A stretch of DNA of 64,000 nt, taken from positions 327,931 to 391,930 of the forward strand of contig RSEE01000065.1 of NCBI GenBank assembly GCA_003971905.1, given 5' to 3'. This DNA comes from Moniliella sp. 'wahieum' (lineage: Eukaryota; Basidiomycota; Moniliellomycetes; Moniliellales; Moniliellaceae). Of this stretch, positions 11,556 to 20,429 are shown one piece after another. The notes under the pieces were generated by a model. The model was not told where the DNA came from and searched no databases. It worked only from the letters and a program-made list of their open reading frames with translations. The position numbers and the translations under genes were made by a program. Numbering within the stretch: the stretch's first letter is position 1; each line of letters opens with the position of its first letter.

Positions 11556-12530
11556 GAGGTGAGATGTGAGCATTGTAGTCATCTTCTCTCTCTCTCTCTC
11601 TCCTCTTTTCCAAAACCGCAACACGAAGGTTGATGATGTTTTGTTCGTCTCGTTTTTTATTCTTCCGTTCGTCCGCCATGGTTGAGCACGTTGAGTACAG
11701 TTGCGCCTCTTGATTTGGCTGTCTCCATTCTCCTTCATATACAGAGAGTTCCAACTGTTTCCCTAGCCGATAATAATGTTAAATTGGTCACAGTCTAGTT
11801 TGCTATATAAGGTCGCCCTCCCTGTGTGCGGAGACATAATCGAGACACAATCGCAATAGATTGAGTGAAGTGTAGCGACGTCCTCTGGTATGAAGACCGC
11901 CCATAATTAACGCGTAACGTGATCAGAGGCCGGAGGGGGGCCGAGTCGAGACAAAGTCAGGGAATGTGGCACGGTGTCGTCAGCGGGTGAAGAAGCAAGA
12001 GCCGAGGACATGGAACGAATCAGCAGAGCAAGGAAGGAACGAGACGCTCGAGACGAAGAAATTGGAAATGGGAACGGGAACAGCCAAACTATGACATCAA
12101 GATGCATATCACATGATGTGCTGCATGAGGCATATGCGAAGAGGACCTGCAAGACTCCGTTAGCTGATGAAGGTGTTTGTAGTCCCGGGAGTCAGAAGTG
12201 GAGGAGGGTAACTGTAAGACCAAGAGTCAGCGCGAGGAACAGAAGAAAAAGAGAGACAACTCGGGGTGGCATGGAAAGGAAAGAATGCATGAATAGCTCC
12301 ATCAAACGATATAGTATAGTATAGTATAGTTTGACACACTTCTGCCTGTGAGGGGCCGGTCACCTGATCGGCCACAACAGTAGGTGTATAGGGTTTGGAG
12401 CTTTTATATCGCCTCATACACACGGGAAAACGTCAGCTGTTCCCCTGATCTGTCAGTACGATGGCGGGAGTTCTATACACGAAGACACGAGAGCGCCAAA
12501 CACCGTGTTTTGGAAATTTGGAAAAGCTGA
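11556..12530. repeat. intergenic with CT microsatellite and short tandem repeat
   Basis: No gene seen. A (CT)n run lies at about 11586-11604, and a short (TATAG)n tract at about 12309-12330. It probably includes the 3' end of the Rua1-like gene. Confidence 0.5.
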
Positions 12531-12557
12531 TGTCACATGTCAGGTCACATGACTGCA
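12531..12557 (+). repeat. 27 bp outer direct repeat, left copy
   Basis: Twenty-seven bases beginning TGTCACATGTCAGG are repeated without mismatch at 14165-14191. Together the copies bracket the whole zinc-knuckle repeat unit. The motif belongs to the CACATG-palindrome type scattered through gaps of this window, so it could be a long target duplication, a recombination junction or simply two hits of a common motif. Confidence 0.7.
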
Positions 12558-13079
12558 CAAGTGGAGACGAGAGGTTGCCTGTATTACTGAATCAATTTTG
12601 GCTGGAAACGTTCAGGAGTTGGACAGGAAAGGCGGGAAGGAGGGACGAGAACGGAAGGTGGGAAAGGATCCCCACCAATCGAGGATGCTGACTGTTGGTT
12701 GGCCCCTTTTCGGTAACCCCCTTCTGTCTAAGCCCCATCGCACTGGGATAGATGTTGACAGAGCGAAGCAGACGAACCTGCTATCGAGTGCGACTTGGGA
12801 GCACTCGCGATCCTATGGATCGCTGCAATGCAGCCTTCAGACAAGGCGTGAAGGCAAAGTTCAAGCAACATCTGAATTGAAGGGACGGAGACAGGAGAGA
12901 GAGAAGGGAGATGAGGCGAGCAGGGCGCGCGCGCCCTGCGAGCGGAACTCTTCCGCCCGGGTAAGTGAGCGTCACCCATCCACGAGGGCCGTGCAAGGGA
13001 ACCCCAGCACTACCCTCCAACAGAAGCAAGTGAAGACTGCGAAGGCACTAAGAATGTCATCCGATAGCACTTCCTCGTC
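12558..13079 (+). repeat. Dispersed repeat R, copy 1 (long form)
   Basis: It begins AAGTGGAGACGAG and ends GCACTTCCTCGT. It aligns with 13819-14164 (the same ends, about 85-90% identity by eye, with some 200 bases missing inside the second copy) and, over 12780-13025, with the reverse complement of 23147-23402. A perfect 20 bp palindrome GCAGGGCGCGCGCGCCCTGC lies at 12920-12939. No protein is encoded. It may be a terminal repeat of the unit that encloses the zinc-knuckle ORF. Confidence 0.75.
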
Positions 13080-13125
13080 GAGCATATGACAGAGTCGCGT
13101 CGACGCGTCCCTCCACCCACTTAAA

Positions 13126-13308
13126 ATGCCCCCTACCCGTACTCCCCGCCGGTGCCCCCATTGCGACACCGACGACCACACTCGCACGGGGTGCCCTTTG
13201 CATCCACGCCTACGGTTGTGCCGCCACTGCCGTCGCCCTGGCCACAAGGCTGCCGACTCCCCACAATGCTTATTTTCGAAGACGGATGACCACCCGACGC
13301 GTCTCTGA
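13126..13308 (+). CDS. Tiny double zinc-knuckle protein
   Basis: A 60-aa frame with ATG and TGA carries two Cys/His clusters. Cys10, Cys13, His18 and Cys23 give a canonical C-x2-C-x4-H-x4-C knuckle (CPHCDTDDHTRTGC). Cys32, Cys35, His40 and Cys48 give a second one with a widened last spacing (x7). The spacer is basic. Such knuckles bind single-stranded nucleic acid and are typical of retroelement Gag proteins. The ORF sits alone, 46 bases after repeat copy R1 and inside a unit bounded by R copies, so it is probably the remaining coding capacity of a mobile element. Whether it is translated is unknown; only the motif spacing is seen. Confidence 0.45.
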   Translation: MPPTRTPRRCPHCDTDDHTRTGCPLHPRLRLCRHCRRPGHKAADSPQCLFSKTDDHPTRL

Positions 13309-13818
13309 CTGGCTCAAAGGGGGGCGGTGGTGCAAAGAGTAACCGAGGCACAAGGCGGAGTGGTCGAGAGCAATTGAGGGGGGAGGGGCAAGGGGGGACA
13401 AATCGGTGGAACATGGGAGGGGATGGAGCAGGATGATCGGTGGATGGCGGGCTCGATCCTTACCCTGGGCCCTGCCAGGAGGCTCTCACCCAGGTTGATG
13501 GGGTGCAATCCTTAGGTGGAGTACTCACGGTAGTTCAGGTTTGGGCTATTTGGTGGCGTGAATCCGAGGCGGCTGTACGCGTGCCAAGGCTGCGTATGCG
13601 CCGGCTTGGGGTAGTAACGTGTCTGAAGCCTCCGGGGCTTAGGGACGGGTAGGTGCAGTGGAGGGAAAACACTGCCAGAGCTGAAGCTGGGAAGGAGCGG
13701 CTGTCGACGTAGCTGTGAAAGGAACCCACGCGATATGCTGTGGTAGGGGGAATCGACGCCACTGAAGGAAAGTTCGCGCGACTGGGCGGATGAGGTTGGA
13801 TGATGAACATGAGGCAGC
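13309..13818. other. non-coding interior of repeat unit
   Basis: About 510 bases between the zinc-knuckle ORF and the second R copy. They are rich in GGGGAGGGG-type purine tracts on the plus strand (13320-13440). No domain was recognised in any frame. Confidence 0.4.
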
Positions 13819-14164
13819 TAAGTGGAGACGAGAGGTTGCCTGTATTACTCAATCAATTGGCTGGAAACGGTCAGGAGTGGACAAGAAATGTGGGAAGGGA
13901 CGAGAATGGAAGGTGGGATAAAGGAGGATGCTGACTGTTGGATGACCGGTGACCCTGAGGCCTGATGAGAGAGAGAAGGGAGATAAAGCGAGCAGGGCGT
14001 GCGCGCCCTGCGAGCGGAACTCTTCCGCCCGGCTAAGTGAGCGTCACCGATCTACCGAGGGCCGTGCAGGGGAACCCCAGCGTTAGGCACTACTCTCCAA
14101 CAGAAGCAAGCGAAGGCTGCGAAGGGCGAAGGCACTAAGAGTATCATCCGATAGCACTTCCTCG
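13819..14164 (+). repeat. Dispersed repeat R, copy 2 (short form)
   Basis: Same orientation and same ends as copy 1, with an internal deletion that removes the segment corresponding to about 12690-12890. The palindrome is decayed by one base (GCAGGGCGTGCGCGCCCTGC). It contains a short local duplication (CGAAGG repeated near 14113-14130). Confidence 0.72.
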
Positions 14165-14191
14165 TGTCACATGTCAGGTCACATGACTGCA
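14165..14191 (+). repeat. 27 bp outer direct repeat, right copy
   Basis: Identical to 12531-12557; see that entry. It directly abuts the right end of R copy 2. Confidence 0.7.
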
Positions 14192-15374
14192 TGTGACCGT
14201 CAATGTTGAGCGTAAAGAGGAGTATTCGCACAGGTTATCCCTACTTACAACACCTAACAATGACCACTAGGGTGCATGCGGAAGCGACGAACAGCAGGGT
14301 CCACCACAGAGGGCGTGTGGGGAACCGTCCGTGGGAAGAAGAGCAAAAAGCCTCTGCCCGTGCTTTAGATGTGCCGCTGCACCCCCTTTCCTTTTCTATG
14401 TGTGCCATGTATCAAAGCCATTATACCATCAGTGATCGATCGAATGATCCACTGACTGAGCCCTGCACCAGCGCATCAGCACCATCAACAATGCATCAGC
14501 GCTCAGGCTCTCAGCCTGGGCCTTCCATGCCACCCGGTCCGCGGCATATGCGCGGCGCCAACATGCGCTATACCCACATCCCGTACTTTCCGCGGGGTTC
14601 CAGAGCCTCGTCCGTTCATTGATCATCTCGATCATTCCCGGTGTCAATTGTCCCCCAAAACAGGCGAGTGCGCCTCCGCTCGTTCTGGAATCCCATGCAT
14701 CATGCACGTCACATCTTCCTTCCTGGATTGCCACAGCTAATATACATAGGCCAGTGCCCTATTATAGACCACAGCGTGCATCAAGCATCGCGTGGTTTAC
14801 CAGAGCCATCATCGATCATTGATCCTCCTTGGCTGTATATTCCTCAACCAACAGCTGTAGCACAAAACATGTTGGAAGCTTGAAGGTTTTGATGTGTAGT
14901 AACAGGTAACAGGTAACCGATAACCGGTATCCGGTATCCGGTATAACATTCCAATCTCGTTCTTCTGCTGGTTCTGCCCTGTCCCGCCTCGACTACATGG
15001 AGGCTATTGATATACGATGACTAGCGAAAAGCTTGAAGCATATATGAAGACGCAGAGGCGAATGGCTGTGGCCGGCGGTGGCTGTTCGTGGATGAGTGCA
15101 TGGTTGTGTGTGATGCGGGCTACGGGCTGCGCACGCGACCTGTGGTTTAAATGCCTTGGTGCATCAGCGGCTGAGCCCCTTATTGCTCCTAGTGGGATAG
15201 TCGATGGTAGGGTGTGGCAACTAGGTGTGGGCTTGCGGCACATGTCACATGTCACATGCAACACTGTTACATGTTGCAGTAGGTCGGAGTAGGCCGGATG
15301 AGTCCCACAGGCCAGGCGGCCGTTGTTTCGGGCCCAGCCTCAGCCTCGCGCTAGGCCGAGCAGGGAGCCTTGGA
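14192..15374. other. intergenic, short GGTAAC/CCGGTA repeats
   Basis: No gene seen. From about 14901 to 14945 there is a run of related 7-mers (AACAGGT, AACCGAT, ATCCGGT), and at 15239-15262 three CACATGT units. These resemble the palindromic micro-repeats of other gaps. Confidence 0.4.
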
Positions 15375-15379
15375 GCTCT
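15375..15379 (+). repeat. Target-site duplication GCTCT, left
   Basis: Five bases directly outside the left LTR, matched by GCTCT at 20425-20429 directly outside the right LTR. A 5 bp duplication is the usual footprint of a copia-type integrase. Confidence 0.85.
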
Positions 15380-15539
15380 TGTCGGCCTCGCTACTACCAC
15401 AGAATGTGAGCATGAACGTCGTATTGGACTAAGAAGCTTCTGCGACTGACTCGTCCAGAAGACTGGTGCGAGCTCGGAAGGAAATGAAAGCTGACTCACG
15501 TGACTCAGGGTCCGCGCGGTCCTAGGACGGATGTCAACA
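15380..15539 (-). repeat. 3' LTR of the copia element
   Basis: TG...CA ends (TGTCGGCC ... TGTCAACA on plus). It contains the nested palindrome TGACTCACGTGACTCA and near it CCGCGCGG and CCTAGG, possible promoter elements. It is nearly identical to 20265-20424. Confidence 0.9.
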
Positions 15540-15562
15540 CCCCCGCTGACCGGAGGGCCCAG

Positions 15563-18500
15563 TCATGTGGACTGGATCATCTCCTCGACGCGGAGTTGAG
15601 CAAGATGGCTTGTCAGGGCGGGACGGCCGAGAGGCTTGGTGAGGACGTCCGCTGGGTTCCTTTCGCCGGGGATGTGTACAAGTATGGCCTCGCCCGAGTC
15701 CACGTGTTGCCGTACATTGTGGTACCGGATCTTCAGCTCTCGGAGCTTGCCGGTGCTGCCAAATTTGTGGGCGATCGACGACAGACTATTGTCGCAATAC
15801 CAATGAATGGGGTGTACCCTCGCCGATGGCCCCAAGCTCGATCATGATGTTCTTGACATAGTTGGCGTCAACCAGTCCATCATATCCTGCCGTATATTCG
15901 GCGGCGGCGGTACTGGTAACGCTCTTCGGCTGAAGAATGGATCGCCACGACACCGGCACACCGTACACATCAGTAGGCATCCAGATGTGGAGCGTGCCTG
16001 GATGGGATCTCCCGCCAAGTCGGAATCTGTATACAGCGCAATGGCCGGTGCATGCATTGATGTTGGGGTAACCTCAGGCCCTTTCCTCGAGTATGGTACA
16101 GGTAGCGAAGGAAGTCATCGACTGCTTGATGATGCTGCTGCGATGGGTCGGCAGCGGTCTGCTGAGGGCCGTTGATAGCGAAGAGGGAGTCAGGCCGGCC
16201 CATTCGTGCAGCCCACAGTCCCGACGATCTTCCCTGATATGCCTTGCGCAAGGCTGGGAGGATGGGGGTTCAGGGGTCGGCACGGGGCGGTATCATCCGT
16301 ACGGGATGTGGGAGAGTCCGGATCCACGGGGCTTTGATGTGGTGCTTTGCCACCACTTCCTCGATGAACTTTGGTTGGCTCAGGTACAGCTCCCCACCGA
16401 TCCGATCGTATTGGCATCCCAGGTGGTAGTGAAGGGGACCGTTACCACGAACATCAATGTGTGTGTTTATCTCGGCCATAAACTCCTCGTACTTTTGGTG
16501 TGACTTGCATGCGAGGAGCAGATCGTCGGTGTGGACCGCCAGGAGGATCTGCTCACCCGGTGTGCAGCGCGCACGAACAAGCAGGGCTCGGTAAGCTTTG
16601 CGTGAAGCCGAGCTTGTCACGCAGCAGGTTCGGATGTATCGTGCCCAGTTTGCTCCGCTCTGATGTAGCCCGTATAGACTCTTCTTGAGACGCCACACGC
16701 GACCACCCGCTTCGGGGAAGTAGGGGGGTGGGCGGATGTAGACTGCTTCTTCGAGGGGGGCGTTCAGGTACGCTGCATTGACGTCCGCCGAGAAGAGGCC
16801 AAACTTATACTTCTCGGCCAGCACGACGAGGGTCAGGATGGCAGGTGTGCGCACGATGGTGCGAACGTCTGGCCCCAAGTCTCGGCCGATTGTTGGTGTC
16901 CGCCCGCGACAAAGCGCGCGCGGTGGCGCAGGAACCGGCCCTCGGCGTCCGTCTTTGTGGTGATGCGCCATAGTCCTATGAGGATTTGTGCACCGGTGGT
17001 GGGTACGTAGCCTCGTAGGTGCCGTATCGCGCGAGTGTGGCCACCTCGTCGGCCATAGCCTGCTTGACCATGGCAAAGGAGGGGTGAGTCTCGAGACCCT
17101 TGAGCGTCTTGGGAGCGAGGGGTACGCCATCCTTGGTGAGCTGAACCGTGTCCGGGTGGATGGGTGCGCTGAGAGCAGTCATGGCGGCGTATTCGGGAGG
17201 TTGAACTGTGTCGGCAAACGGGGGGGCGGATGTGTCAGGTAGGGGGCGGGCGATGACGATCTCTGGTGCGGCGCAGTGGGGCGTGGCGGCTGCAGCACGA
17301 GCATGGTAGGTCGTGTCGGTGGGGTCGTCAGCGATTGGGAGTGTGTGCAGGTCGAGGGAGGTGCGGGTGGTGCGCTGGCGGAGGGGGTAGCGGCGGAGGG
17401 GGGTGGTGGTGGGAGCGGGTGTCTGGGGTGTGGCGGCGGTTCGGGGCATGGGTGCTGCCGCGGCTGGCGGAGTAGGGTTAGCGTCTTTTTCACTGTCGAT
17501 TTTAATTTGAGGTGATTTGGAGATGTCGGTGGGAAGTGGTCGGGGTGGAGATGGGGGTAGATGGCGTTGCCCCTTTGTACGGTTTCGACCAGCGGTAGGT
17601 GAAGGTACCCAGGGATGGTTGGTATGTGGCGAAGAGCCATCCCTTTGATCCGCGCTGATGGTGGTATCCTACCAGCATACCTTCCTCTGCCCGCGCGCTG
17701 AGCTTGTGCTCGCGGCGTGACTCGGGCAGATGGAGGTATGCAACGCGGCCAAAGGGTTGCATCGGTAACGAGTATGCGTGGCCTTTGTATCGCTCAAATC
17801 GCGATTTGTTGTCTTCCCCGGATGTTTGAGTGGCATTTGGTTTTGGGTGAAGCACGCAGCGTGGAGGCTGTGTTCCCACCAGTCCGACGTCGGAAGACCT
17901 GTACCCAAGAGCAACTGCCTTGCACGAGTCGTTATGGTTCGGATGGCACGCTCAGCCACACCGTTGCTAGCACTCTGCCCCGGGATTGTCCGTTCTGACG
18001 TGATGCCTTGCTCGTCAGAAAAGGTTGCAGTGCGCTTGTCAATTCGGGGGCGTTGTCCGTGCGCAAGTCCGCAGCAGTCTGTCCGGGCCGTAGCGTTGCT
18101 CCCGCAATATGAGGTTCCGCAGTTCCTTCGTTGCAGCGCCCTTTGTCGGGATCGCTGTGGTGAAGACGTACCGCGTGAAGTCATCAACGGCGACGAGGGC
18201 GTATCCGTGCCCCATGCCGGTTACCCGGGGGAGGTCTACTACGTCGACGTGGAGGACCTCGAAAGGTCTTTTGGATCGGAGGCGGTCCCGGCTCGGATGG
18301 GGCGATGCTGTCGCTAGTGCCACCGCGCATGTTGGGCAATCCCACTCTGAACGACAGAGGGAGATATGCTTGGCTGTGACGCGGAGGCCTGCGGTTTCCG
18401 ATCGTGTAAGCCAGGGGAGGAGGTCGATGGCTGCGTGGTTCCAGCGTTTGTGGGCTTTAGAGACGTGGTCCAGGGCCAGGGATGCTGCGAGGGAGTTTGG

Positions 18501-18959
18501 GGTTGAGGGTGGGTCGGCCGGTTTGATCGGTTTGGTCGCCATGGCCCGCAGGGGTGTGGGTGGCGTTCGCGGGTTGTGTAAGATCGTGAATTGATAGTCA
18601 CTGCCGGTTACTTTTCGTAGGGTGGATCCTGGGTTACCAAGCCAGATACCCTTCTGGTGTGGGGCGAAGTATGATGCGATTCCGGTGTTCGACAGGTGTG
18701 CTACACTGACGAGATTTCGGCTGAAACGGGGCATGTATAGGCTGTTGGGGAGTTTTATCTCCATTTGGTGTCCTCCTAAGCATCGGATACGGATTGTGGC
18801 CGTGCCTCGTCCTTCCGCCTTTACATGTGTCCCGTTAGCAACCTCTATCTCGTCGTCGCAAGGGGTCATGGATGTGAAGACGGATTTGTCTTTCCAAATG
18901 GATGGGAATGCCCCACTGTCATATAATGCCCGGATGATTCGCATTTCGCCCCCGAGTTC
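15563..18959 (-). CDS. Copia Pol (protease-integrase-RT-RNase H), frameshifted
   Basis: It follows Gag in the same frame after one TAG (18960-18962). Visible parts: protease with LYDSGA (Asp codon at 18920); pre-integrase zinc HHCC (His codons 18452 and 18437, CPTC about 18338-18327); integrase with first Asp in LHVDVVDL (18245) and Glu in NGVAERAIRT (17953); RT with FSADVNAAYLNAPLEE (about 16797-16750) and the catalytic box HTDD (16533-16522, where most copia elements have YVDD); RNase H with LYTDSDLAGD, SVTSTAAAEYTA and WYCDN; the end is near 15563. Frame changes occur near 18050, 17850, 17470, 16975 and again in RNase H. The linker between integrase and RT is Pro/Thr-rich. Confidence 0.82.
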
Positions 18960-20207
18960 CTAGTAGTCAGCTGTGCCCGCATCAACGTCAATCACTTCAG
19001 ACTCGGGAGAGCTCGCTCTCTGAGCGACGTGAGCGTTGGCTCGGCCTGGGTTGCGCGGAGGGACAACAGGTTTATTAGACGTCGCGCTGCGCCAGGGTTG
19101 GTTGGTGCGGTCTTGCCCCTTGGTCTTTGTGTCCGCGAGGTTGTCGTCGCCGGCTTTGCCCCCGCTGGAGTTTTTTCCCCCGCTGGTGGGTCGTCCCCCG
19201 CTGTCGGGTCGAGTCCAAGGCGTTCCTCCGTTGACCGGCTTGCCTCCGTTTCTCTTCCTTTCTCCACCGGGATACGTGGCGGCTGGTATGTCCATCACGG
19301 CCTGCCGTAACTTGTCTAGACTCGAGCGCTCTTCACGCTGGCGAATGCTCATGTCGCGTAAGCCGAGTAGGATCCCAGTGCGTTCCTGCTCTTCCGTAAG
19401 TGGGATGCCCGCTCGCGTCAGGCTTGCACTGATCTCTTCCATGTAGTCGAGGTAGTCTCGACCCGATCGGTTTCCTTGGTCGGCCGAAAAGTAGCGAATG
19501 AGTAGAGGCCCTCTGTTTGCGGTAGGCGTATATCCATACCGCTGACGCAGCATGTTCAGCGTGTCCTGGGTGCATGATATTTCGTGGTGGGTGCGGATCG
19601 TCCGGAAGAGGGTTGACGGCATGGCTTCCCTAAGAAGGTTGTGCAAGCGTCTGTCGAGGTCCTCGGTGAAGTAGCGGGAGCTGCGACCATTCTGGACGAC
19701 GTCGCTTGCGTGGGGGTGGGCATCTGTTATCGCGAAGAGAAATTCGTCTTCCCAAGCGCTGTAGGCGGACGGGTCTTTGTTCAGATCAGGCCACTTGATA
19801 TTCTTGGTGGGAGACTCGCGTAGTGATCTGTAAAGGTCGTACTCGGGTCGCGAGGCTGCGCCTGTAGGTGCCCCCAAAGTTGCGTTGGGTTGAGTTTCCA
19901 TTTGGTGGATGTTTTGCACCACAAAATTCGTAGCCCGTCGAACCCAGTTTGTCGTGATAGACGTAGGTTCGTCCTTCCATCCAAGCCACTCGGCTCTGTC
20001 GTGTATAGCTCTGTTGATCTTCTCTTTAACGACATCGATGTCGTTCGTCTTCTTGAACCACAGGTGCGCTTCGGCGCAAAGCATCATGAGTTCCTCGTTG
20101 TCGGTGCCAATCGGTGGCGGATCGCGACCGGTTGGTGTCCAGTAATCGCGCTTGTTCACCATTGTGGTGTCGCTGACCGAGAGATCGGTGTTAGCGTTGG
20201 CGCCCAT
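18960..20207 (-). CDS. Copia Gag protein
   Basis: An uninterrupted 415 aa frame from ATG 20207 to TAG 18960; the frame is also open upstream into the LTR, but the ATG at 20207 (MGANANTDLS) is the first outside it. It resembles copia-type Gag (WPDLNKDPSAYSAWEDEF ... LLREAMPSTLFRTI ... MLRQRYGYT). The C-terminal part is Gly/Ser/Lys/Asn-rich and I see no CCHC zinc knuckle, unlike many copia Gags. The single stop before the protease in the same frame suggests either termination-codon readthrough as the Gag-Pol switch or one point mutation. Confidence 0.82.
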   Translation of the reverse strand: MGANANTDLSVSDTTMVNKRDYWTPTGRDPPPIGTDNEELMMLCAEAHLWFKKTNDIDVVKEKINRAIHDRAEWLGWKDEPTSITTNWVRRATNFVVQNIHQMETQPNATLGAPTGAASRPEYDLYRSLRESPTKNIKWPDLNKDPSAYSAWEDEFLFAITDAHPHASDVVQNGRSSRYFTEDLDRRLHNLLREAMPSTLFRTIRTHHEISCTQDTLNMLRQRYGYTPTANRGPLLIRYFSADQGNRSGRDYLDYMEEISASLTRAGIPLTEEQERTGILLGLRDMSIRQREERSSLDKLRQAVMDIPAATYPGGERKRNGGKPVNGGTPWTRPDSGGRPTSGGKNSSGGKAGDDNLADTKTKGQDRTNQPWRSATSNKPVVPPRNPGRANAHVAQRASSPESEVIDVDAGTADY

Positions 20208-20264
20208 GGTTGTGGGTGTAGTTTTGGCCAGCTCAGGGATGAGCAGATAAGGATGTAACTCTGT

Positions 20265-20424
20265 CGTCGGCCTCGCTACTACCACAGAATGTGAGCACTG
20301 AACGTCGTATTGGACTAAGAAGCTTCTGCGACTGACTCGTCCAGAAGACTGGTGCGAGCTCGGAAGGAATGAAAGCTGACTCACGTGACTCAGGGTCCGC
20401 GCGGTCCTAGGACGGATGTCAACA
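20265..20424 (-). repeat. 5' LTR of the copia element
   Basis: It aligns over its full length with 15380-15539. Differences: C instead of T at the first base, one extra C near 20298, and one A fewer in an A run near 20369. It is followed outside by GCTCT (20425-20429), the second copy of the target duplication. Confidence 0.9.
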
Positions 20425-20429
20425 GCTCT

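Larger units (their letters stand above)
15380..20424 (-). mobile_element. Ty1/copia LTR retrotransposon, nearly complete
   Basis: A 5.0 kb element on the minus strand, bounded by two 160 bp LTRs and a GCTCT target duplication. From 5' to 3' on the minus strand: Gag, protease, integrase, reverse transcriptase, RNase H; integrase before RT defines copia (Pseudoviridae-type). The LTRs differ by one base plus two single-base indels, so insertion is recent or the copies were homogenised. A short purine tract (GCGGGGG) lies just inside the 3' LTR (plus 15540-15546). I could not recognise a primer-binding site next to the 5' LTR. The pol frame is shifted several times; given the frame errors in essential genes nearby, these may be sequencing errors and the element could be intact. 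Confidence 0.9.

Noticed and set aside
14901-14945. GGTAAC/CCGGTA run as a possible telomeric or subtelomeric repeat
   Set aside because: Only about 45 bases, irregular units, unlike known fungal telomere repeats, and located between ordinary genes.
12531-15262. Regularly recurring short repeats as a CRISPR-like array
   Set aside because: Spacing is irregular, there are no unique spacers of constant length, and the genome is eukaryotic.
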